Numbered from the stretch's first letter, positions 9,471 through 18,478 are shown. The stretch: 64,000 bases of DNA from Pseudonocardiaceae bacterium YIM PH 21723 (GCA_003600225.1 QZFT01000015.1:62001-126000), one strand, 5' to 3'. The notes: generated by a model not told the origin, from the letters alone. Translations and numbers: made by a program.

Positions 9471-10454
9471 ATGGCGATCGTGACGAGTGGCCGAGTCCGA
9501 ACGCTGATGGGCGTCGCCCTGGCAGCGGTGACCGTGCTGGTGGCAACCGCCTGCACGTCCGGCGGCAGCGATGCCGCGCCCGAGCTGGAGAACCCGACTC
9601 TGCGGGTCGGCTACATCCCGCTGATCGACGACGCCCCGCTGTTCATCGGACAGTCGAAGGGCATCTGGAAGAAGCACGGGATCAACCTGGAACCGGTCGC
9701 GTTGAGCAATGACCAGGAAGTGATCACCCAGCTCAAGAACGGCACGCTGGACGTGGCCATCGCCAGCTACGTGACCATGTTCAAGGCCGCGGCCAACGGC
9801 ACCGAACTGGAGATCGAGGGCGAGGCCTACCAGGCCGCCAAGAACACCATCGCGCTGGTCAACCTGCCGGACGGGCGCTCCAAGACGCTCAAGGACGTTG
9901 CCAGGCCGACGATCCTGGTGTCCAGCATCGAGGATGTGGACACGCTGACCACCAGGTCGGCCCTGCAGACCATCGGCGTCACCGACATCAACTTCGTGGT
10001 GTCGCCGTTCGAGCAGATGGGCCAGCAGCTCCAGGACAAGAAGGCCGACGCGGCCTGGATCGTGGAGCCGTACCTGACGCAGGCCCAGCAGATCCTCGGC
10101 GCCAACATCCTGCTGGACACCGCCCGCGGCGCGACCCAGGACTTCCCGATCTCCGGATACGTCTCCAGCAAGAAGTACGCCAACGAGAACCGGCAGAAAC
10201 TGGAGCAATTCCGCAAGGCGCTGAGCGAGTCTCAGGGGCTGGCGGCGAACCCGCTGACCGTGCAGCAGGTGCTGCCCGAGTTCATCAAGCAGATCGACGT
10301 GTCCACCGCATCACTGGTCAACATCGGCCGCTTCCCCACGACGCTGAACGCGATCCGGCTGCAGCGGGTGGCCAACCTGATGGACACCTCGAACATGATC
10401 CCCGGCGCGCTGCAGGTGTCCAAGCTGATGCCACCGGGGTACGCGGCGTCGTAG
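9471..10454 (+). CDS. ABC transporter substrate-binding lipoprotein, NMT1/SsuA-like
   Basis: This 327-residue secreted lipoprotein has a signal peptide ending in a lipobox (VLVATAC, then TSGG). The mature part begins NPTLRVGYIPLIDDAPLFIG, typical of the NMT1/THI5-SsuA-TauA group that binds thiamin precursors, sulfonates, nitrate or taurine; KHGINLEPVALSND and NGTLDVAIASY are further family segments. ATG 9471 is preferred over an in-frame TTG at 9465 because an AAGAGG lies 8 nt before it. No permease or ATPase gene adjoins it, so it is an orphan binding protein and its ligand cannot be told from the sequence. Thiamin genes are present 30 kb away, but no link is visible. Confidence 0.8.
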   Translation: MAIVTSGRVRTLMGVALAAVTVLVATACTSGGSDAAPELENPTLRVGYIPLIDDAPLFIGQSKGIWKKHGINLEPVALSNDQEVITQLKNGTLDVAIASYVTMFKAAANGTELEIEGEAYQAAKNTIALVNLPDGRSKTLKDVARPTILVSSIEDVDTLTTRSALQTIGVTDINFVVSPFEQMGQQLQDKKADAAWIVEPYLTQAQQILGANILLDTARGATQDFPISGYVSSKKYANENRQKLEQFRKALSESQGLAANPLTVQQVLPEFIKQIDVSTASLVNIGRFPTTLNAIRLQRVANLMDTSNMIPGALQVSKLMPPGYAAS

Positions 10455-10481
10455 GCCGCAGTCCGCCGCTTCTGGCTTGTC

Positions 10482-10833
10482 GTCGAAAGCGGCTTTGGAG
10501 GAGGAGACGGGCTTTGGTGCCCGTCTTTCCTGCCTGGCTGTCGGGTGGGGGCACGCCTGACTGGTGGGGATGGGCCTGAAAGCCACGTTCAGGCCCTTGA
10601 TGTCCACAGTGGACACTCACCACGGCGTGTCGCGCCATTTCCGCAGCGTGTCGCCCCACTTGTCGTGGCTTTTAGTCACGACAAGTGCCACTTGTCGTGG
10701 ATAAAAGCCACGACAAGTCAGCTCAGATAACCCGCGCAGCGACCCGACCACCAGACAGGCGTGCCCCCACCCAACACGAAGGCAGGAAAGGCCCCGCCCA
10801 CCACCCGTCTCCCCCTCCAAAGCCGCCTTCGGC
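10482..10833. repeat. Composite intergenic inverted-repeat element, copy B (reverse orientation)
   Basis: Arm 10482-10511 pairs with 10804-10833 with a few mismatches. Read left to right the modules run in the opposite order to copies A, C and D: a gggcctgaa...ttcaggccc hairpin (10572-10596) instead of the ctgaaggacgcc module, then the palindrome gtccacagtggac (10602-10614), the cggcgtgtcgcgccatttcc block, and tandem acttgtcgtg hairpins (10658-10718). The segment from about 10620 to 10745 is almost identical to 52470-52595 in copy E. It lies between two rightward genes. Confidence 0.85.
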
Positions 10834-10932
10834 AACAGCCGGACGCAACCCACAGCCCCACCCGCAGCCAACCGCTGGCCGGATAGTGGACACTGGCAGG
10901 TGCACATGCGCCCACCAGGAGGTTGTCCGCCG

Positions 10933-12579
10933 GTGACCGATGGCCCGCTGATCGTCCAGTCCGACAAGACACTGCTGCTCGAAATCGACCACGCCCAGTC
11001 CAATGACGCGCGCGTGGCGATCGCGCCGTTCGCCGAACTGGAGCGGGCGCCGGAGCACGTCCACACCTACCGGGTCACCCCCCTGGCGCTGTGGAACGCG
11101 CGCGCCGCCGGGCACGACGCCGAGCAGGTGGTGGACGCGCTGGTGCGGTTCTCCCGCTACCCGGTGCCGCAGCCGCTGCTGGTCGACGTGGTGGACACCA
11201 TGGGCCGGTTCGGCAGGCTGCAGCTGCACAAACACCCGACGCACGGCCTGGTGCTGGTCTCCCTGGACCGCGCCGTGCTCGAGGAGATCCTGCGGCACAA
11301 GAAGATCGCCCCGCTGCTGGGCGCGCGCATCGACGACGACACCGTCGTCGTGCACCCCAGCGAACGCGGCAACATCAAGCAGCTGCTGCTGAAGATCGGC
11401 TGGCCCGCCGAGGACCTGGCCGGTTACGTGGACGGCGAGGCGCACGCGATCTCCCTCGCGGAGGACGGCTGGCAGCTGCGTGACTACCAGAAACTGGCCG
11501 CGCAGTCCTTCTGGGCGGGTGGCTCCGGCGTCATCGTGCTGCCCTGTGGCGCGGGCAAGACCCTGGTCGGCGCGGCGGCGATGGCCGAGGCGCAGGCGAC
11601 CACGCTGATCCTGGTGACCAACACCGTCGCGGGCCGGCAGTGGAAGCGGGAACTGATCGCGCGCACCTCGCTGACCGAGGACGAGATCGGCGAGTACTCG
11701 GGTGAGAAGAAGGAGATCCGCCCGGTCACCATCGCCACCTACCAGGTGCTGACCCGCAAGTCGAAGGGCGAGTACCGGCACCTGGAGCTGTTCGACTCCC
11801 GGGACTGGGGCCTGATCGTCTACGACGAGGTGCACCTGCTGCCCGCCCCGGTGTTCCGGATGACCGCGGACCTGCAGTCCCGGCGCCGGCTGGGCCTCAC
11901 CGCGACCCTGGTCCGCGAGGACGGCCGCGAGGGCGACGTGTTCTCGCTGATCGGCCCGAAGCGGTACGACGCTCCCTGGCGGGACATCGAGGCGCAGGGC
12001 TGGATCGCGCCGGCGAACTGCGTCGAGGTGCGGGTGACGCTGACCGAGAACGAGCGGATGATCTACGCGACCGCCGAGCCGGAGGAGAAGTACAAGACCT
12101 GCTCCACGGCGCACTCGAAGCTCAAGGTCGTGCGCGAGATCGTGGACAAGCACCGCGGTGAGCCGACGCTGGTCATCGGCGCCTACCTGGACCAGCTGGA
12201 CGAGCTGGGTGCCGCGCTGGACGCGCCGATCGTGCAGGGCTCCACGAAGAACAAGGAACGCGAGGAACTGTTCGAGCGGTTCCGCCAGGGCGAGATCAAC
12301 ACGCTCGTCGTGTCCAAGGTGGCCAACTTCTCCATCGACCTGCCCGAGGCCTCGGTCGCCATCCAGGTGTCCGGCACCTTCGGCTCCCGGCAGGAGGAGG
12401 CCCAGCGCCTCGGCCGGGTGCTGCGACCCAAGGCCGACGGCCGCCAGGCGCACTTCTATTCGGTGGTGGCACGGGACACATTGGACGCCGACTATGCCGC
12501 TCATCGGCAGCGCTTCCTCGCCGAACAGGGCTATGCGTACAAAATTATCGATGCCGACGACCTACTTCGGCCGTTGTAA
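10933..12579 (+). CDS. XPB/Rad25-type DNA repair helicase (SF2)
   Basis: This 548-residue superfamily 2 helicase of the bacterial XPB family has an N-terminal XPB-like region, Walker A LPCGAGKTLVG, DEVH box IVYDEVHLLP, motif III GLTATLVREDG, and a C-terminal RecA domain with the arginine-finger motif EEAQRLGRVLRP. XPB is a 3'-5' DNA translocase; mycobacterial and archaeal homologues act in repair. The start is GTG 10933, placed 10 nt after AGGAGG (10917-10922); the longer reading upstream of this would run through the leader. It is followed 34 nt later by the suppressor-of-fused gene on the same strand. Confidence 0.93.
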   Translation: MTDGPLIVQSDKTLLLEIDHAQSNDARVAIAPFAELERAPEHVHTYRVTPLALWNARAAGHDAEQVVDALVRFSRYPVPQPLLVDVVDTMGRFGRLQLHKHPTHGLVLVSLDRAVLEEILRHKKIAPLLGARIDDDTVVVHPSERGNIKQLLLKIGWPAEDLAGYVDGEAHAISLAEDGWQLRDYQKLAAQSFWAGGSGVIVLPCGAGKTLVGAAAMAEAQATTLILVTNTVAGRQWKRELIARTSLTEDEIGEYSGEKKEIRPVTIATYQVLTRKSKGEYRHLELFDSRDWGLIVYDEVHLLPAPVFRMTADLQSRRRLGLTATLVREDGREGDVFSLIGPKRYDAPWRDIEAQGWIAPANCVEVRVTLTENERMIYATAEPEEKYKTCSTAHSKLKVVREIVDKHRGEPTLVIGAYLDQLDELGAALDAPIVQGSTKNKEREELFERFRQGEINTLVVSKVANFSIDLPEASVAIQVSGTFGSRQEEAQRLGRVLRPKADGRQAHFYSVVARDTLDADYAAHRQRFLAEQGYAYKIIDADDLLRPL

Positions 12580-12613
12580 TACCTGGTAGGTGCCGTCGAG
12601 CAGGAGGTCGCCG

Positions 12614-13180
12614 ATGTTGACCGGCGAACGATTCACCGGATTCCTCGATCATGTGAAGGGCTACCTGGGTCCCGTCCGGGAAACGGAGTCCGCCACGACG
12701 TCGGGGGTCAATCGGGGATACGCCCTGTTCTTCTGCGCAGCGGACGAGAGCGGCCTGATCTCGGTGGTCACCAACGGTCTGCGCTACCAGCCGATCAGCA
12801 GCAGGCTGCCGCAGGAACTGGTCTGCACACTGCGCCACGACCAGCGGCAGGCCGCGCACCACATCGCCTCGGCGACGGCGCAGGTGATCATCGAGTTCAA
12901 GACCGGGCTGTCCTACGACCAGGTCGTGCTGGCGCCGGCGCCGCTGCTGCAGGGCACCCAGATCCAGGGCATCATCGCCGCGCCGCACCCCTACGCCGAC
13001 GCCGGCTTCGAGACGCTGCGCGACTCGGCGGGCCAGCTCGCCCTGCAGATCCTCACCCTGGTCCCGCTGACCGCGGCCGAGGGACAGCTCGCGCAGCAAC
13101 GCGGTAGCGGCGAGCTGTACAAGGTCTGGGAAGAGCAGTCCACCAACCTGCTGGACGTCACCCGGCCATCAGCCGTCTGA
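12614..13180 (+). CDS. Suppressor-of-fused-like domain protein
   Basis: This 188-residue soluble protein resembles the bacterial suppressor-of-fused (SUFU) domain family: an N-terminal helix (ERFTGFLDHVKGYLG), ALFFCAADESGLISVVTNGL, PQELVCTLRHDQRQAAHHIA and a PLLQGTQIQGIIAAPHPYA segment corresponding to the domain core. ATG 12614 is chosen because AGGAGG (12602-12607) lies 6 nt upstream. Bacterial SUFU proteins often sit in toxin-immunity loci as immunity proteins; no toxin is visible here, so the role is open. The 3' end overlaps the convergent APH-like gene by 23 bp. Confidence 0.7.
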   Translation: MLTGERFTGFLDHVKGYLGPVRETESATTSGVNRGYALFFCAADESGLISVVTNGLRYQPISSRLPQELVCTLRHDQRQAAHHIASATAQVIIEFKTGLSYDQVVLAPAPLLQGTQIQGIIAAPHPYADAGFETLRDSAGQLALQILTLVPLTAAEGQLAQQRGSGELYKVWEEQSTNLLDVTRPSAV

Positions 13181-14033
13181 GCACCCGAAGCCCGCGGCGG
13201 CTCATGCCGGGATTGGTCTCCGCGTAGTACCAGAGCACACCCATGGCCTGCTCGAACGCCCAGGCCCGGCCGCGTTCCCACTCCAGGTCGGTGCAGCCCA
13301 GTTCCGCCCGGAACACCGCGCGCGGCCCGTCGTCCAGCATGCTCCACGCGGTCATCAGATCCAGCGCCGGATCGGCGGGCGCGAGCTCACCGACATCGAT
13401 GACTCCGGCCAATCGTCCGCCGTCGACCAGCAGGTTTCCCGGCAGCAGATCGCGGTGGCTCAGCACATCCGGCCCGTCGTCCCGCGGCAGCTCGCGCATC
13501 CCGGCCCACATCCGGCGCAGCGGCGGCACGTCCACCAGGGCTTCGGACCGGTCGAAACAGGTCGCCAGCCACTCGTCGTGGTCCGTCAGCGAACCACCCC
13601 GCCAACCACCGCTGAAGCCCCGGCCGCCGGTGTCGATCTTCCGAATCTCCCGCACGAGCTCGGCCAGGTCCCGGGCGAACACGTCGGACTCCCCCGGGTC
13701 CTGTTCCGTAGCGGGCGTGCCCGGTACCCAGGTCTGCACGGCCCACTGCAATGGATAGCCCGATCCCGGTTCGCCCAGCGCGACCGGCTCCGGCGTGCGG
13801 AACCGGGTGCGCCCGGCGAGCAGTCCCGCCGCCGCCAGGGACCGGCTGGCCTGCTCGGGATCCTCGGGGCGCAGCGGGAACCGCGCGACCAGGTCCGCGC
13901 CGATCCGGAAGATCGCGTTGTCCGTGCCCTCCACGCCGATCCGCCGGACCGGCAGCTCACGCCACTCCGGAAACTGCCGGTCGACCAGGTCCCGGACGAT
14001 CGGCTCGGTGATCACCGGCTGTCCGGCGTGCAT
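13158..14033 (-). CDS. Aminoglycoside phosphotransferase (APH)-family kinase
   Basis: This 291-residue protein has the APH/choline-kinase fold: a catalytic loop LSHRDLLPGNLL matching HxDxxxxN, a metal-binding motif VIDVGELAPADPALDL in which the usual IDFGD/IDWGD appears as IDVGE, and an N-terminal nucleotide-binding lobe (GVEGTDNAIFRIG, LVARFPLRP). These enzymes phosphorylate small molecules including aminoglycosides, so resistance is possible but not shown. ATG 14033 is used; a GTG two codons earlier is an alternative. The frame runs much further upstream across the 14088-14132 hairpin, but that extension has no family similarity. It overlaps the convergent SUFU gene by 23 bp. Confidence 0.85.
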   Translation of the reverse strand: MHAGQPVITEPIVRDLVDRQFPEWRELPVRRIGVEGTDNAIFRIGADLVARFPLRPEDPEQASRSLAAAGLLAGRTRFRTPEPVALGEPGSGYPLQWAVQTWVPGTPATEQDPGESDVFARDLAELVREIRKIDTGGRGFSGGWRGGSLTDHDEWLATCFDRSEALVDVPPLRRMWAGMRELPRDDGPDVLSHRDLLPGNLLVDGGRLAGVIDVGELAPADPALDLMTAWSMLDDGPRAVFRAELGCTDLEWERGRAWAFEQAMGVLWYYAETNPGMSRRGLRVLRRLMAG

Positions 14034-14087
14034 CTCCACGCCGGAAACGTATCCACGACGGCAACCGGATTTCAGTCCAACCACCCG

Positions 14088-14132
14088 CGAAGTTGGCGAT
14101 GTTCGGCCTCCGCCCGAACATCGCCAACTTCG
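14088..14132. repeat. Perfect 19-bp hairpin, aagttggcgatg family, copy 1
   Basis: The arm cgaagttggcgatgttcgg (14088-14106) is perfectly complementary to 14114-14132 with a 7-nt loop. It starts 12 bp beyond the ltrA stop and lies upstream of the APH-like gene on the same strand. It is probably an ltrA transcription terminator. Sister copies are at 24022, 27765, 42441 and 63846. Confidence 0.8.
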
Positions 14133-14143
14133 GGGACCTTCGA

Positions 14144-15373
14144 TCAGTCCGAGCCGTGGACGAGCTCCTGCCGCAGGCTGATCCGCATCTCCCGATGCGC
14201 CACCGCCTCGTACCCGATCATCAACGCCAGCAGCGTGGCCACGCCGGCCAGCGCGGTGAAGGCGGGCACCAGTTCCACGACCGGGATGGCCGCCAGCAAC
14301 AGCACCACCACGACGGTCCGGTGCTTGTTCAGGCTGCGCCGGTTCCGCAGCCGGAAGGCGATGTGTCCCAGCAGATACAGGGCGGGCCCGAGCACGAGCG
14401 CGACGGCTCCGGGACCGTGGAGGTGTTCCTCCCACGCGTGCTCCGGTTCACCGACCGCGGTCAGCACCTTCTTCAGCCCGAGCGCGAGCAGGATGATGCC
14501 CGCGACCATCGGCAGGTGCAGGTAGCTGTAGGAGTCGCGGGCCAGCGCCATCCTGGCCTTGCCGGTCAGGCCGTGCAGCAGCCGCTCGGCGAACGGCGCG
14601 ACCAGGTCGAAGTAGGCCCACCACAGCGAGCCGACGATGAGCAGGGACAACGTCGCCGCCAGCACGACCGGCAGCGTGGTCGCCTTGTCCTGCACCCCGA
14701 CGCCGACCGCGACGATGGACTCGCCCAGCGCGATGATGATGATCAGCCCGTGCCGCTCGGCGAAGTGACCGACCGAGCGCAGCCGCCAGCCCGCGGCGCC
14801 GATCAGCTGGGTGAGCAGCAGGTCGGCGATGAGCGCGGCGGCCCACAGCCAGACCCGGAACTCGTCCGGCGCGAACGCGGAGATCAGCAGCAGTACCGAG
14901 CCGGTGGCCTGCGGAACGGCGAAGCGAAGCAGTTGCCGCTTCAGCCCGGTGTCCTCGTCGGCCGCGATCCAGAACGCCACGAAGTGGACCAGCCGGACCA
15001 GCACGACGCACAGCGCGACGACCATCGGCGGATACAGCTCGCCGGGCACGCCGACGTGCTCCGGCCGCACGTGGAAGGCCTCCGGAATGGCGAGCGCCAG
15101 CACCAGCACGGCACCCATGGCGATGACGAACAGCAGCCTGCTGGCTCCCTCGTCGGCCCTGGCCACCGCGCCCAGCCAGGAGTACGCGGTCCAGGACCAC
15201 CAGAGCACGCCGAGGATGACCATGCCCTCCAGCACCCGCACGGTGCTCGGGTCGTGCGCCATGTAGGCGGTCACCTGGGTCATCACGAACACGAAGACCA
15301 GGTCGAAGAAGAGCTCGAACGGGGTGACCTTGTGGCTCTCGTCCACTGCGACCACACGGCGTCTTCGGGCCAC
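14144..15373 (-). CDS. Low temperature requirement protein A (LtrA) family membrane protein
   Basis: This 409-residue polytopic membrane protein (about ten helices) has LtrA signatures: the N-terminal VTPFELFFDLVFVFVMTQVT and the central HFAERHGLIIIIALGESIVA. LtrA was named for a Listeria cold-growth phenotype; its biochemical activity is not established. The start is GTG 15373, with a ggaagga ribosome-binding sequence 8-10 nt before it. It is probably monocistronic, ending at a perfect hairpin (14088-14132). Composite element C lies immediately upstream and shares the divergent promoter space with pspC. Confidence 0.9.
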   Translation of the reverse strand: MARRRRVVAVDESHKVTPFELFFDLVFVFVMTQVTAYMAHDPSTVRVLEGMVILGVLWWSWTAYSWLGAVARADEGASRLLFVIAMGAVLVLALAIPEAFHVRPEHVGVPGELYPPMVVALCVVLVRLVHFVAFWIAADEDTGLKRQLLRFAVPQATGSVLLLISAFAPDEFRVWLWAAALIADLLLTQLIGAAGWRLRSVGHFAERHGLIIIIALGESIVAVGVGVQDKATTLPVVLAATLSLLIVGSLWWAYFDLVAPFAERLLHGLTGKARMALARDSYSYLHLPMVAGIILLALGLKKVLTAVGEPEHAWEEHLHGPGAVALVLGPALYLLGHIAFRLRNRRSLNKHRTVVVVLLLAAIPVVELVPAFTALAGVATLLALMIGYEAVAHREMRISLRQELVHGSD

Positions 15374-15460
15374 GTCGGGTTTCCTTCCGGGGAATCTCAG
15401 GGTTCGCCCCGGAGATTAAGCGACCGCCTTGGCTGGTGCTGGGGTTGAGTCTGGGTCGTT

Positions 15461-15897
15461 GTCGAAGGCGGCTTCAGAGGGGGAGATGGGTGTGGGTGTG
15501 GGACTGGGTCTTTCCTGCCTGCGTGTCGGGTGGGGCACGCCCTTCTGGGTTGTCGGGGCCGCTGCGCGGGTTATCTGAGCTGACTTGTCACGGCTTTTAT
15601 CCACGACAAGAGCCACTTGTCGTGGATAAAAGACGCGACAAGTGCGACGACACGCTGCGGAAACGGCGCGACACACCGGCGGGGGTGTCCACTATGGACG
15701 GTAAGTACCTGAAGGACGCCTCCATTTACCCCAGGTAAACGAAGGACGCCTTCAGTGCGCTCAAGTAAACGATGGCGTCCTTCAGGTCCCCCGCGGAAGC
15801 GGCCCATCCCCACCAGAACGGCGTGCCCCCACCCAACACGCCGGCAGGAAAGACCCCAGGCCCCAAGCCCGTCTCCCCCTCCAAAGCCGCCTTCGAC
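15461..15897. repeat. Composite intergenic inverted-repeat element, copy C
   Basis: Arm 15461-15490 pairs with 15868-15897 with few mismatches. The module order is as in copy A: tandem acttgtc hairpins (about 15593-15643), a gcgacgacacgctgcgg block, palindrome gtccactatggac (15687-15699), and the ctgaaggacgcc / ggcgtccttcag module (15709-15786). It lies between divergent ltrA and pspC, so it occupies the shared upstream region, with its right end 102 bp before the pspC start. Confidence 0.85.
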
Positions 15898-15999
15898 AAA
15901 AGCCAGAAGCGCCCCCACCCCCACCCGACCCCCGAGCTCAGGGACAGACCAGGGCTCAACCCGGAGGCCCCAGAACACAAAGGCGGACAGCATGGAGGC

Positions 16000-16197
16000 A
16001 TGACCGAACCGCAGCGTCTCTACCGTCGAAGCAGATCGGATCGCATGATCGCCGGAGTGTGCGGCGGCGCGGCCCGGCACCTGGGCGTCGATGTCGCCCT
16101 GATCCGCATCATCCTGTTGCTGTCCGTCGTCCTCGGCTTCGGATTCGGCGCGATCGTCTACCTGATCGCCTGGATCGTGGTTCCCGAAGAGGGCTGA
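16000..16197 (+). CDS. PspC-domain membrane protein
   Basis: This 65-residue protein consists almost entirely of a PspC domain: LYRRSRSDRMIAGVCGGAAR, then HLGVDVALIRIILLL and one or two membrane helices ending IVYLIAWIVVPEEG. PspC proteins act in envelope-stress responses. ATG 16000 gives a protein that begins directly at the domain; the frame continues upstream through composite element C, which is not credible coding sequence. The ribosome-binding site is unclear: GGAGG ends only 1 nt before the ATG and another purine stretch lies about 12 nt upstream. Confidence 0.85.
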   Translation: MTEPQRLYRRSRSDRMIAGVCGGAARHLGVDVALIRIILLLSVVLGFGFGAIVYLIAWIVVPEEG

Positions 16198-16211
16198 CAC
16201 GGGTGGGGACT

Positions 16212-16236
16212 CCCTGCGGCATGGGGTACCGCAGGG
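16212..16236. terminator. Hairpin between convergent pspC and DUF397 genes
   Basis: ccctgcgg (16212-16219) pairs with ccgcaggg (16229-16236) over a 9-nt loop. A run of seven A residues follows about 12 nt further. It lies 15 bp after the pspC stop and 23 bp before the DUF397 gene end, so it could end transcripts from both sides. Confidence 0.55.
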
Positions 16237-16258
16237 ATCCCGCTCAACAAAAAAACGA

Positions 16259-16453
16259 CTAACGCAGGACGCCGGCCTTCAACGTGTTCAGCAGCGAGAC
16301 GAACGGGCCCTTGCCTACCGCCAGGATTCCCCCACCGGGGTTCTTGGAGTCACGGACACCGACGATCGCGTCGTCGATGGCCAATTCGATGCACTGGCCG
16401 CCATCGCTCCCGGAGTACGAGGATTTGCGCCACACCGCATCTGTCAGCCTCAT
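16259..16453 (-). CDS. DUF397 domain protein
   Basis: This 64-residue protein is typical of DUF397: VWRKSSYSGSDGGQCIELA, VGVRDSKNPGGGILAV and a C-terminal aromatic/Leu tail. It follows the XRE/DUF5753-type regulator with an ATGA overlap (16450-16453). In actinomycetes such pairs are common and include the whiJ and bldB-linked types, where the small protein is thought to modulate the regulator. The function is not established for this pair. Confidence 0.92.
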   Translation of the reverse strand: MRLTDAVWRKSSYSGSDGGQCIELAIDDAIVGVRDSKNPGGGILAVGKGPFVSLLNTLKAGVLR

Positions 16454-17349
16454 ATCGGCTCCTTCCCTGCCTGCCCTTGGTGATGCTCAGCCACGTTAGC
16501 GATCATCGTGGCCGATTCGTCAGGGCTGAGAGCCGATTGGCAGAGTTGATCGAAGGTATCCGCATAGCGAGTGACATCGGCCATTGTGGCCAGATAGTTG
16601 GAGCTACGGCCGGTCTCGATGTAGACCGTATCGATGCCCGGAAGTTCGTCGAAACGGAGCAAATTGAATCCGGCGGTCATCGCCCCGTGCGCACCACTGT
16701 GAAACGGCAACACCTGTACGGTGATATTCGGTTTCCGCATCAGTGCGAGTACATGCCGCAACTGGTCCGCCATCACCGCCGGGCCACCCACCTGACGCAG
16801 CAGCGTGGCCTCGTTGATCACCGTGTGCAGCCGGATCGGCCGCTCCCCCTCCAGGCGTGACTGCCGGCGCAACCGGAACTCCACCATCCGGTCGACGTCG
16901 ACCGAGTTCGTCCCCCGCCGCCCGACGGTCATCAACGCCTCGCTGTACGCCCGGGTCTGCAACAGCCCCGGGATGAGCTCCCCCTCGTACCAGTTGGAAC
17001 TGGACGCATCGCTCTCCAGGCCGACGAACAGCCGGAACCAGTCCGGGATGACCGAGCTGTAGACGACCCACCAGCCACGCCGGTTGGCCTGGACGGCGGT
17101 CTCCTCCAACTCGGAGATCTGCTGCGCGCCGACGCCGTACAGCTGGCACAGATTGCGCACGTACAGCGGGTTGATCCGCTGCAGCCTGCCGTTCTCGATC
17201 TTGCTGAGCGCGCCCACCGTCACCTTGATGTGGCTCGCCGCTTCAGCGGGCTCGATCCCCGCTCCACCGCGTGCGGCTTCCCGCAGCTGCCGGAGCATGC
17301 CGCCCAGGATTATCTTTCGGACGGTCGGGCCGAAATCAGCTTGCGACAC
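16450..17349 (-). CDS. XRE-family regulator with C-terminal DUF5753-like domain
   Basis: This 299-residue protein has a helix-turn-helix in its first 75 residues (LRQLREAARGGAGIEPAEAA, then HIKVTVGALSKIENGRLQ), followed by a region with ELIPGLLQTRAYSEALM and VINEATLLRQVGGPAVMADQ that matches the DUF5753 family partnering such helix-turn-helix domains. It is probably a regulator working with the overlapping DUF397 protein. The start ATG lies at 17349. The 568-bp upstream region carries several hairpins. Confidence 0.9.
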   Translation of the reverse strand: MSQADFGPTVRKIILGGMLRQLREAARGGAGIEPAEAASHIKVTVGALSKIENGRLQRINPLYVRNLCQLYGVGAQQISELEETAVQANRRGWWVVYSSVIPDWFRLFVGLESDASSSNWYEGELIPGLLQTRAYSEALMTVGRRGTNSVDVDRMVEFRLRRQSRLEGERPIRLHTVINEATLLRQVGGPAVMADQLRHVLALMRKPNITVQVLPFHSGAHGAMTAGFNLLRFDELPGIDTVYIETGRSSNYLATMADVTRYADTFDQLCQSALSPDESATMIANVAEHHQGQAGKEPI

Positions 17350-17917
17350 ACTTCACCTCCTGCGTGCGAACCACGCATAGTGTGCCCCGTGCCACTCTGG
17401 GTACTCGATCAGGTCTACCTAGCCACGGTCCCCTGTTTGCATCTTTACCGTGGGAAATTCCCGCAATACTTTCTTCTCCGGCCGCCCGGCGGCCGGGCCT
17501 GCTCTGTGGCGTCCTTGCCTGCCCGCTTTGAGTGCCACAGAGCAGGTCCTCCACCCCGCATGAAACGCGCACGCAGAACATGGCGCGGGCCAGCCCCGAG
17601 CTGTCCCGCGCCATGTGCGTGCCGGGTTCACTTCCTCCCCAGAAGCTCCCCCAGCACTGTGATTCCCCCAGTGCCTTCCCGTACGGACCACACCCCCAGC
17701 TGTGGAAGCGGTCCGTATGCCGGTCCCCCCGATCTGACCGTCTGGACACATCCTGTCGCAGCAGTAGGGGGTATCGCCTCCACCTGGGATCGGATATTCC
17801 ATATCCCCTTCTGGGTGTAGAACCTGTGGATAACCAATCGGACCCACGGCGGACGACCCCACGCGGGCCGAGCGTGTTCCATGATGGAAATCTGCAGTCT
17901 CAAAACTGGGGAACACC
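17350..17917. other. 568-bp divergent intergenic region with a run of inverted repeats
   Basis: No gene was found. Three hairpins occur in series: 17498-17510 with 17534-17546 (cctgctctgtggc), 17579-17589 with 17605-17615 (catggcgcggg), and 17683-17689 with 17710-17716 (acggacc), then a short palindrome ggatat-tcc-atatcc at 17792-17806. The spacing of well-formed stems without an open frame suits a structured RNA or a regulatory DNA region. Promoters for the XRE gene (leftward) and the 17918 gene (rightward) must lie here. Confidence 0.45.
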
Positions 17918-18478
17918 ATGAGCGAGCACGATGAACTAGTCGTCTCCATCCAGCGCACCGGCCACGAGACCGAGCCCTGGTCCGGCCACATCGCCACCGG
18001 CGTGCTGGTCAGGCCGGGAATGGTCCTGGTCCAGTCACCCGTGCAGCGGGTACTCGATCTGGTCGCCGGCGAGGACATCGAGGTGCTGATCACGGCGGGC
18101 ACGCCCAGCACCGATCGCCCGGTGGAGCGCATCGCGGCGAAGCAACTGAGCGAGTTCCACTGGAACGGCAACCAGGTCGGCGGCCTGGCCGTCATGCTGG
18201 AGCGGGACTCCAGCTACCCGCCGCGCGCGGTGAAGCTGGAGGCCGGCGTCCTTTTCGCCGCCGTGCGCAGCGCCAAGGGCGATGTCTGGGGTGGGGCGCA
18301 GTCACTGGGGTTGATCAGCGCCCGGCAGAGTGAGACGCCGAGCGTGGAGCTGTTCCGCGCGATCGCGAAGGTGGAGAAGGACCAGCCCCGGCTGTCCACC
18401 GCCATCCTGCAACAACGGCCGAAGCCGAAGTCCGAAGTAACACCACTGAGCATTTGCGAATGGGTCCCCTGGTGCTGA
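17918..18478 (+). CDS. Uncharacterised protein translationally coupled to a two-component system
   Basis: This 186-residue protein has no confidently recognised family. It starts MSEHDELVVSIQRTGHE; the stretch SGHIATGVLVRPGMVLVQSP faintly resembles the first strands of trypsin-like proteases, but no His-Asp-Ser triad can be assigned. There is no signal peptide or membrane helix. Its TGA shares a base with the ATG of the following histidine kinase (18476-18480), so the products are made together, and it may modulate the kinase. ATG 17918 is the natural start at the end of the structured intergenic region, although the ribosome-binding sequence is weak. Confidence 0.65.
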   Translation: MSEHDELVVSIQRTGHETEPWSGHIATGVLVRPGMVLVQSPVQRVLDLVAGEDIEVLITAGTPSTDRPVERIAAKQLSEFHWNGNQVGGLAVMLERDSSYPPRAVKLEAGVLFAAVRSAKGDVWGGAQSLGLISARQSETPSVELFRAIAKVEKDQPRLSTAILQQRPKPKSEVTPLSICEWVPWC

